Origin: Patescibacteria group bacterium
GTDB lineage: Bacteria > Patescibacteriota > Minisyncoccia > UBA6257 > 02-FULL-45-10c
Assembly (NCBI GenBank): GCA_028865335.1
Contig: JAGWKK010000005.1
Coordinates: 1-34,582 of the forward strand
Reading direction: 5' to 3'
DNA: 34,582 bases
Shown piece after piece: positions 29,438 to 34,582 of the stretch; positions within the stretch are counted from its first letter, which is position 1, and each line of letters starts with the position of its first letter. Made by a program: the position numbers and the translations under genes. The notes under the pieces are model-generated. The model made no database searches. It saw only the letters and a list, made by a program, of their open reading frames with translations, and was not told the origin of the DNA.

Positions 29438-29592
29438 CAGCATATCCCCAGTAAATATATCGCCGAAAGGACGGCGGAGGCAAAGTGGAACGGCCTCCAT
29501 GCGCTCCCTCGGGGACTTTTCCTGTAGTAGTAGGCGTTTCCGACTACGAAAAGCAGCCAAACCGCCTTTCCGGCGAGCCAGTGCGGGTTCAT
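29437..29592 (-). CDS. 51-residue membrane miniprotein
   Basis: Translation from ATG 29592 gives MNPHWLAGKAVWLLFVVGNA, then YYYRKSPRGSAWRPFHFASA, then VLSAIYLLGIC and a TGA stop. Two short hydrophobic segments (about 6-23 and 37-50) flank a basic loop. GGGAGG lies 6 nt before the ATG, and the terminator begins at the stop codon, so a complete transcription and translation unit surrounds this short frame. A longer frame (29357-29620) on the same strand has none of these signals. Function unknown. Confidence 0.72.
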   Translation of the reverse strand: MNPHWLAGKAVWLLFVVGNAYYYRKSPRGSAWRPFHFASAVLSAIYLLGIC

Positions 29593-29635
29593 TGTTGCCT
29601 CCCTGAAGACCTGTGTCCACTCTAACGGAGAATCG

Positions 29636-30388
29636 CTACTGAGTCAATATTTCGTGGCCCTTTTCGGTGATGAGCACCGTGTGTTCGAAGTGCGCAGACA
29701 AGCTTTTGTCGCGCGTGGCGTAGCTGTCATCGGAAAGCTGACGGATATACGGGTCACCGGCGCTGACCATCGGCTCCAAGGCGAGGACCATGCCCGGCTT
29801 GAGCGCCATGCCGGTATTCTTCTGACCCTCATTGAAGACGGGCGGATCTTCGTGCAGTTCGATACCGACGCCGTGTCCGGTAAGGCCTTTGACGACCTTG
29901 AATCCCCGTTCGGTGACGTAGTGGCTGATCGCCCAGCCGATATCGCCCAGCGTCTTTCCCGGCTTGCATTCCTTGATGCCCAGCGCGAGTGCGTGATGCG
30001 TCGTCTCAATCAGTTCGCGTGCTTCCTTCGTAAGCTTGCCGATACCCATCGTGAACGCGCCGTCGGCGATGAATCCGTTATAGGTCACGCCGAAATCCAA
30101 CGACAAGATGTCGCCTGATTGCAGTCGGTAGCCGGTGGGGATGCCGTGCACGACGACGTCGTTGACTGACGTGCAGACCGATGCGGGAAAAGGAACATCC
30201 GCTCCGTAGGGCTGGTATCCCAGAAAGGTCGACTCCGCGCCGGCTTCTTCAATGAGTTTCCGCGTCAAAGCGTCCAGTTCCTTGAGCGTGACCCCTTCAT
30301 GCGCCGCCGCCTTCACTTTTTTCGCGACGCTGGCGAGGATCTTCCCGGCGACCCTGATATTTTTTATCTGATCGGAGGTTTTGATCAT
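29636..30388 (-). CDS. map: Methionine aminopeptidase, type I
   Basis: 250 residues. It removes the initiator methionine. The five metal ligands are visible: Asp98 (SLDFGV), Asp109 (IADGAF), His172 (GHGVG), Glu205 (ALEPM) and Glu236 (HFEHT), with His81 (VVVHGIP) in the active site. No N-terminal zinc-finger extension. The ATG follows the adk stop with no gap (TAA-ATG), so translation is coupled. It closes the secY-adk-map end of the ribosomal region. Confidence 0.97.
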   Translation of the reverse strand: MIKTSDQIKNIRVAGKILASVAKKVKAAAHEGVTLKELDALTRKLIEEAGAESTFLGYQPYGADVPFPASVCTSVNDVVVHGIPTGYRLQSGDILSLDFGVTYNGFIADGAFTMGIGKLTKEARELIETTHHALALGIKECKPGKTLGDIGWAISHYVTERGFKVVKGLTGHGVGIELHEDPPVFNEGQKNTGMALKPGMVLALEPMVSAGDPYIRQLSDDSYATRDKSLSAHFEHTVLITEKGHEILTQ

Positions 30389-31081
30389 TTAAGCGAGTCC
30401 GAGATGGAGCTTTTCCTTAATCTCGGCGAATACCTGATACGGCAGCGGGTGGCCGTTGATTCGGGTCAGGGCATATCCCTGCTTTTCAAGAAGTGCGAAG
30501 ATCGGCTCGGTGCGTTCCCGGTATTCCTTGATGCGCGTTTCGCCGACTGCCGGATTGTCCAGCGTGCGCGTACGGAGTTCGCCGCCGCAGAGAGGGCAGG
30601 TCTTATGCGTCGTGACATCGTCATACAATAAAGCGGTTCCGCAGACGGAGCAGATCTTCCGGTTCCTGTTGCGGGCGATGGACTCTTTCGGATCGATATC
30701 CAGAAAGACAGGAAGGACGTTTTCCCGCCCGTATTCGGACTCCAGCAAGGCGATCAGTCCCTGGTGGTCGGCGTCGCCGAAGGCTTCATAGACGGTGCGC
30801 GGCGATCCGCTGAAAACGATGCCGAATCCCGAGCCGGAGATTTCCCGCGCCTTCCGGGTGATGATTTTCAGGACAAAGGCCGGATCGAAAAGTATGCCGT
30901 CGTCGAATATCTTCCGCGCTTTTCCGATCTCAGGATCGGATTGCAACGTCGGATCGTGGACGAGTTGTTCGAGGTAGCGGCCGGTATCGAAATGGATCAT
31001 GCCGAATTTCGCCGCAAGCAGATTCGCCTGAGTCCCCTTTCCCGCTCCCGGCGGGCCGAATAACATGATGGCTTTTTTCAT
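30389..31081 (-). CDS. adk: Adenylate kinase, divergent, zinc-LID type
   Basis: 230 residues from ATG 31081 (MKKAIMLFGPPGAGKGTQ). The P-loop is GPPGAGKGT (9-17). The LID has four cysteines, CSVC (144-147) and CPLC (162-165), forming a zinc site. Two landmarks deviate: the usual STGD reads DTGR (32-35) and GFPRT reads GSPRT (92-96). The secY-adk-map position supports adenylate kinase, but a different nucleotide preference is possible. A start at 31123 is rejected because the promoter (31107-31117) lies between. The leader is about 25 nt, with no strong Shine-Dalgarno. Confidence 0.88.
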   Translation of the reverse strand: MKKAIMLFGPPGAGKGTQANLLAAKFGMIHFDTGRYLEQLVHDPTLQSDPEIGKARKIFDDGILFDPAFVLKIITRKAREISGSGFGIVFSGSPRTVYEAFGDADHQGLIALLESEYGRENVLPVFLDIDPKESIARNRNRKICSVCGTALLYDDVTTHKTCPLCGGELRTRTLDNPAVGETRIKEYRERTEPIFALLEKQGYALTRINGHPLPYQVFAEIKEKLHLGLA

Positions 31082-31106
31082 GGATGATGGTTGCTGATAT
31101 AAAAAC

Positions 31107-31117
31107 AGTATAGCATA
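31107..31117 (-). promoter_or_regulatory. Promoter of adk-map
   Basis: TATGCTATACT on the minus strand: TGC plus TATACT. It directly follows the T-run of the secY terminator, so adk-map is separately transcribed. Confidence 0.6.
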
Positions 31118-31146
31118 AAACAAAAAGAGCCTGCGACAGGCTCTTT
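31117..31146 (-). terminator. Terminator of the ribosomal protein-secY operon
   Basis: AAAGAGCCTG-TCG-CAGGCTCTTT on the minus strand, 10 perfect pairs, followed by TTGTTTT. Confidence 0.92.
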
Positions 31147-31164
31147 CTGAAATAAACGGTTTAT

Positions 31165-32433
31165 TTAGAATCCGTCGTATTCGCGGAGCACGAGCTGCGA
31201 ATTGACCTGCTGCATGATTTCGAGAGCGACTGCGACGACGATCAGGAGCGCGGTACCGCCGATGGTCAGCAGCTGAATGCCGGTGAAGATCTGCGTGAGA
31301 CCCGGCAGGATGGCGATGACGCCCAGGAAAAGCGCGCCGAAGAGCGTGATGCGGTTGATGACTTTTTCCAGATATTCTCCGGACGGCTGTCCCGGGCGGA
31401 TACCGGGGATGAAACCGCCGGTGCGCTGGAGATTCTTGGAGATTTCCTGCGGATCGAAGGTTACCGCGGTATAGAAGTAGGTGAAGAGGACGACGAGGAC
31501 GAAATACGCTGAATTGTAGATCACCTGATTGCTCAGGAACTGATTGACGAGGTCATGCAGGCGCAGTGAGAGATCGGACGAGAATGCCGCGGAAATCTGG
31601 GCGATGAATTGCGGGAACAGCAGCAATGAAATGGCGAAGATGATCGGAATCACGCCCGCCTGGTTCACCTTCAACGGCAGGTAGCTGGAAACGCCGCCAT
31701 AGACACGGTTGCCGCGGACGCGCTTGGAGTATGAGACCGGAATTTTCCGTTCACCTTCGCTGATGAAGACCACGCCGGCAATGACCACGATGCTCAGGAG
31801 GACGAATGCGAGGTAGGTCGGCAGTTTGCTCGGATCATACGTCACCAATGCCTGCTGGATGGTGCTCGGAAGGCGGCTGATGATACCGGCGAAGATGATG
31901 ATGGAAATACCGTTGCCGATCTTCTGTTCCGAGATGAGGTCGCCGATCCAGACCAGGAACATGGATCCGGCAGTGGCGACGAGGACGTTGCGCAGCATGT
32001 CGAACGGCGACAGGATGCTCAGCACCTGCTGTGAAATGAGCAGATTCAGGAAGCCGTATGCCTGCAGCGCGGCAAGCGGTACGGTGATGTACATGGAAAT
32101 GCGATTGAACTTCGCGCGGCCGGCCTCCCCCTCCTCGTAATAGATCTCCTTCAGGCTCGGGAAGATCATCGTCAGCATCTGCATGATGATGGTGGCGGTG
32201 ATGTATGGCGCGACGCCAAGCATCGCGAGGGAGAGATTGGAAAGGCCGCCTCCGGAAAAGATATTGAAGAAGCCCAACAGCTGGTTGGATGCGAAAAATT
32301 GGCTCAAACGCGCGGCATCCACGCCCGGGACCGGAATCGTGGCCACGAAACGGGTTATGCCCAGAAGCGCGATGACGATGAGGATCTTCTTGCGGATTTC
32401 CGGGGTTTCGAATAAGAGAAAGAACTTTTCCAT
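31165..32433 (-). CDS. secY: SecY, protein translocase channel
   Basis: 422 residues with ten membrane helices. Family landmarks are TIPVPGVD (33-40, plug region), FSGGGLSNLSLAMLGVAPYITATIIMQ, GEAGRAKFNR (cytoplasmic loop), GNGISIIIFAGI, and FISEGERKIPVSYSKR with VYGGVSSYLPLKVNQAGVIP. The long loop FDPQEISKNLQRTGGFIPGIRPG, where SecA and ribosomes bind, is also present. It starts 13 nt after rplO with no Shine-Dalgarno and ends at a strong terminator. Confidence 0.98.
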   Translation of the reverse strand: MEKFFLLFETPEIRKKILIVIALLGITRFVATIPVPGVDAARLSQFFASNQLLGFFNIFSGGGLSNLSLAMLGVAPYITATIIMQMLTMIFPSLKEIYYEEGEAGRAKFNRISMYITVPLAALQAYGFLNLLISQQVLSILSPFDMLRNVLVATAGSMFLVWIGDLISEQKIGNGISIIIFAGIISRLPSTIQQALVTYDPSKLPTYLAFVLLSIVVIAGVVFISEGERKIPVSYSKRVRGNRVYGGVSSYLPLKVNQAGVIPIIFAISLLLFPQFIAQISAAFSSDLSLRLHDLVNQFLSNQVIYNSAYFVLVVLFTYFYTAVTFDPQEISKNLQRTGGFIPGIRPGQPSGEYLEKVINRITLFGALFLGVIAILPGLTQIFTGIQLLTIGGTALLIVVAVALEIMQQVNSQLVLREYDGF

Positions 32434-32446
32434 AAGTGCGAGTGGA

Positions 32447-32833
32447 TTACGCAGTCACCGATCCGCCGGCTTTTTCAATTTTTGCCTTCGCCGATTGCGA
32501 TACCGGAAGTCCCGTCACCTTGATCGCCTTGGTGAGTTCACCTCCGCCGAGAATCTTGGCGTTGCCCAGATTCTTTTTGGAGAATTCAGTCTCTTTTCTG
32601 AGTGCGAGATCGCCGACATTGAAGCCCCGCGCTTTTTCGCGGATCGGTTTGTTGCGGTAGCCGCGCAGCTTCGGAAGACGGATCAGCAGATCGCGTTCCG
32701 CCGGACGGATGCGATGTCCGCTGCGGGAGCGCTGACCCTTGGTGCCGCGTCCGGAAGTGGTTCCCCGCTTGCCGCCGCGTCCGATCCGCTTTTCGCGGCC
32801 GTCTTTTTGTGAAGAGTGTTGGAAGAGTTGCAT
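32447..32833 (-). CDS. rplO: Ribosomal protein L15 (uL15)
   Basis: 128 residues from ATG 32833 (MQLFQHSS). The basic glycine-rich start, KRIGRGGKRGTTSGRGTKGQ (about 14-33), is the L15 signature that threads into 23S rRNA, and the C-terminal domain LRKETEFSKKNLGNAKILG follows. Slightly short against E. coli (144). A start at 32929 would overlap rpsE and is rejected. rpmD (L30), normally directly upstream, is missing: only 8 nt separate rpsE from this gene. Confidence 0.96.
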   Translation of the reverse strand: MQLFQHSSQKDGREKRIGRGGKRGTTSGRGTKGQRSRSGHRIRPAERDLLIRLPKLRGYRNKPIREKARGFNVGDLALRKETEFSKKNLGNAKILGGGELTKAIKVTGLPVSQSAKAKIEKAGGSVTA

Positions 32834-32841
32834 AGAAGTGA

Positions 32842-33447
32842 TTACGAGCGCCGCTCGGTTTTTAATTGCTTGAGCGCGTTCATAGTAGCCATGGCGTTCG
32901 TCAGCTTGTTCGGAGTGCGTCCGAGGCATTTCGCGGTCGCGTCTTTGACGCCTGCGAGGCTGAGAACCACGCGGACTGCGCCGCCGGCTTTCAGACCGTG
33001 GCCCTGGACGGCCGGCTTGATCAGTACGTTCGCCGCGCTGAATTTCGCATGCACTTCATGCGGAAGCGTTCTGCCGTTCAGCGGAATGCGCATCATGTTC
33101 TTTTTCGCGTCAGTTTTCGCTTTTTCAACCGATGCCTGCACGTCGAGTCCCTTGCCGACGCCGAGGCCTACCATGCCTTTTTCGTCTCCGAGGACGATAG
33201 TCGTGCGGAAGCGCATTCTTTTACCGCCGGCAACCACGCGGGTAACGCGCCGCAAATCAAGCACCTTTTCCTTATAGGCGTCACGAGCTTCCATCGGTCC
33301 GCGGCGACGAGGTCCGCCGGGGCGGCGGTTGCCGAAGGGTCGGCTTCCCGGGCCACGGCGCTGATCGCGACCATGTCCTGCCGCAGGAGCCGCATTCGCT
33401 CCGGCTGGCTGCGGATTCGCCGGCTGTTGTTGTGTTTGTTCGTTCAT
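32842..33447 (-). CDS. rpsE: Ribosomal protein S5 (uS5) with low-complexity N-terminal extension
   Basis: 201 residues. The conserved body starts near residue 53: YKEKVLDLRRVTRVVAGGKRMRF, then GVGKGLDVQASVEKAKTDAKKN and the C-terminal lobe GHGLKAGGAVRVVLSLAGVKDATAKCLG. The first 52 residues are rich in Gln, Pro, Ala, Gly and Arg (QTQQQPANPQPAGANAAPA, RRGPGSRPFGNRRPGG) and are probably disordered and RNA-binding. E. coli S5 has 167 residues. rpmD does not follow it. Confidence 0.97.
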   Translation of the reverse strand: MNEQTQQQPANPQPAGANAAPAAGHGRDQRRGPGSRPFGNRRPGGPRRRGPMEARDAYKEKVLDLRRVTRVVAGGKRMRFRTTIVLGDEKGMVGLGVGKGLDVQASVEKAKTDAKKNMMRIPLNGRTLPHEVHAKFSAANVLIKPAVQGHGLKAGGAVRVVLSLAGVKDATAKCLGRTPNKLTNAMATMNALKQLKTERRS

Positions 33448-33454
33448 AGAGATG

Positions 33455-33808
33455 TTATAATACCAATCCTTTCGCCCGGGCTCCGTCCGCGACTGCTTTC
33501 ACGCGGCCGTGGTAGCGATAGGGGCCTTTATTGAATACGGCCTTTTTGATTCCCTTGGCGAGCGCTTTCTCCGCCAGAGATTCCCCTAAGAGCTTGGACT
33601 GCTCGGTCTTCGTTTTCGCATTTTTGGAGAATTCCTTGGTCGATCCCGCAAAAAGAGTCTTGTGCTGGGTGTCGTCGATAAGCTGAGCGGTGATGTACCG
33701 GTTGCTGCGGAATACGGAAAGCCGCGGCTGATCGGCGCTGCCGGTGATCCGGGCGCGATTCCGTTTCTTTCTCCGTTCACGCAAAATGTTTTTATGGACT
33801 GTTTTCAT
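33455..33808 (-). CDS. rplR: Ribosomal protein L18 (uL18)
   Basis: 117 residues. It binds 5S rRNA. The basic N terminus RERRKKRNRARITGSADQPR (10-29) is followed by LSVFRSNRYITAQLIDD and the C-terminal KAVFNKGPYRYHGRVKAVADGAR, all typical. It lies 7 nt before rpsE. Confidence 0.97.
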   Translation of the reverse strand: MKTVHKNILRERRKKRNRARITGSADQPRLSVFRSNRYITAQLIDDTQHKTLFAGSTKEFSKNAKTKTEQSKLLGESLAEKALAKGIKKAVFNKGPYRYHGRVKAVADGARAKGLVL

Positions 33809-33828
33809 ATGCTTTGGATTGTTGTGCG

Positions 33829-34377
33829 TTACGCTCCTGTCGCGCCGGCGACTTTCTTACCGGCCTTCATCTTGACGACCTCGCCTTTGTAGCGGATACC
33901 CTTGCCCTTATACGGTTCAGGCTTCTTGAGTGACCGGATCTGGGCGGCTACCTGGCCGACCGTATTCCGGTTTGCGCCGAAAATCTTGATGAAGCTCTTT
34001 TCGACGGAAATCTTGATGCCTTCCGGCGGCTGGAATTTCACCGGGTGCGAGAAACCGAGGTTCAGCACCAGCGTATTCCCTTCCATCGATGCGCGGAAGC
34101 CGACGCCCTGGATCTCCAGTTCTTTCAGGAATCCTGACGCGACGCCGTTGACCGCATTCTGCAGAAGCGCGCGCATGGTCCCCCAGTTTGCATTCGCCTG
34201 CTTGTGTCCGCCTTCCGAAGTGACGAGAAGCTCGTTGTCTTTCTGCTCAAGGGAGGTATACGGAAGAACGGCAAGCGCGATGCTTCCCTCCTTTCCCTTG
34301 ACCAGCACATCGTTCCCGTTGACGGTCACGGTGACGTTTGCGGGCACTGCGATTGGTTTTTTTCCTACTTTAGACAT
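33829..34377 (-). CDS. rplF: Ribosomal protein L6 (uL6)
   Basis: 182 residues, normal length. Two repeated L6 domains: MSKVGKKPIAVPANVTVTVNG at the start and the second domain with VEKSFIKIFGANRNTVGQVA. The C-terminal signature EPYKGKGIRYKGEVVKMKAGKK is complete. It follows rpsH by 31 nt. Confidence 0.97.
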   Translation of the reverse strand: MSKVGKKPIAVPANVTVTVNGNDVLVKGKEGSIALAVLPYTSLEQKDNELLVTSEGGHKQANANWGTMRALLQNAVNGVASGFLKELEIQGVGFRASMEGNTLVLNLGFSHPVKFQPPEGIKISVEKSFIKIFGANRNTVGQVAAQIRSLKKPEPYKGKGIRYKGEVVKMKAGKKVAGATGA

Positions 34378-34408
34378 ATCGTTGGATTAGTTATAGTGAG
34401 CCTGAAGA

Positions 34409-34582
34409 TTACCAGATTTCGAACAATAATTGTCCGCCGAGCTTCTGCATTTTCGCCGATTTGCCGTCCATGACACCCTTCGGCGTCGAAAGCACGAGCA
34501 TGCCGTATCCCTGGCGGATCGGGCGGATATCCTTATATCCGGCATACAGGCGGCGCGACGGCCGGCTCAATATCCGGACGCC
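34409..34582 (-). CDS. rpsH: Ribosomal protein S8 (uS8), C-terminal part
   Basis: The last 57 residues; the 5' part lies beyond the right edge. GVRILSRPSRRLYAGYKDIR, the S8 segment IRQGYGMLVLSTPKGVM and the end GGQLLFEIW match S8, whose C terminus contacts 16S rRNA. The stop is TAA at 34409-34411. Order before rplF is canonical. Confidence 0.95.
   Translation of the reverse strand, partial: GVRILSRPSRRLYAGYKDIRPIRQGYGMLVLSTPKGVMDGKSAKMQKLGGQLLFEIW

Noticed and set aside
29357-29620. 87-residue minus-strand frame over the 51-residue gene
   Set aside because: It has no ribosome site, overlaps the end of the third GT39 gene and runs through the terminator. The 51-residue frame has both signals.
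1-34582. CRISPR array, tRNA or rRNA genes
   Set aside because: No regularly spaced direct repeats, cloverleaf sequences or rRNA-like segments were seen on either strand.
1-34582. Alternative genetic code with TGA as glycine
   Set aside because: TGA ends several genes at the expected place (ftsW, 15051-15575, 29437-29592), and no in-frame TGA is needed in any conserved gene.

Overview
The window looks like a chromosomal segment of a Candidate Phyla Radiation (Patescibacteria) bacterium, most likely Parcubacteria-like. The reasons are: the rpsH-rplF-rplR-rpsE-rplO-secY-adk-map run has no rpmD (L30) between rpsE and rplO, a recognised CPR trait; the genome is compact and rich in membrane glycosyltransferases; there is a VirD4-like ATPase of a kind common in CPR; there are many small unrecognised proteins; and a CPR-style REP-associated transposase is present. 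TGA is used as a stop (ftsW, 15051-15575, 29437-29592), so this is not the TGA=Gly code of Gracilibacteria/Absconditabacteria. No tRNA, rRNA or CRISPR was seen.

Layout. 1-460: 5' part of a Y1 (REP-associated) transposase and its hairpin. 558-3748: small zinc-ribbon gene, DUF2079 membrane protein, acetyltransferase-like membrane protein and a small membrane protein. 3820-11723 (minus): a long probable operon of a hypothetical gene, a VirD4-like ATPase, a degenerate D-aminoacylase homologue, ftsW, murG and gltX. 11877-13352: first GT39-type glycosyltransferase. 13387-16340: accessory block of five unrecognised genes with strong Shine-Dalgarno sites, own promoters and own terminators. 16496-19069: ychF, a CYTH-domain protein, a 3-methyladenine glycosylase and a DUF4258-like gene. 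19091-25235: second GT39 gene, ftsQ, a membrane-anchored metzincin-like protease, serS, a hypothetical gene and a secreted HExxH protein. 25260-29592: lysS-greA, a GT2 divergent from a third GT39 gene, and a 51-residue membrane protein. 29636-34582: map, adk, secY, rplO, rpsE, rplR, rplF, rpsH (partial).

How the genes fit together. FtsW, MurG, FtsQ and possibly the deacylase homologue serve peptidoglycan synthesis and division. Three GT39-like enzymes, a DUF2079 protein, a polyprenyl-phosphate sugar synthase (GT2) and an acetyltransferase-like protein suggest a lipid-linked system that decorates the cell surface. GltX, SerS, LysS, YchF, GreA and the ribosomal block are core expression machinery.

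Two styles of expression are visible. Many core or transferase genes have a -10 element only 6-8 nt before the ATG, suggesting leaderless mRNA, and lack a Shine-Dalgarno site. The accessory genes have consensus promoters, leaders (two of them strongly structured), AGGAGG-type sites and private terminators. At many loci the stop codon lies inside or touches the terminator hairpin. The most interesting signals are a transposase-associated palindrome copied in frame into the transposase gene itself, structured leaders whose closing helix lies just before the ribosome binding site, a duplicated ychF 3' end flanking a long hairpin, and a D-aminoacylase homologue that has lost its HxH metal motif.
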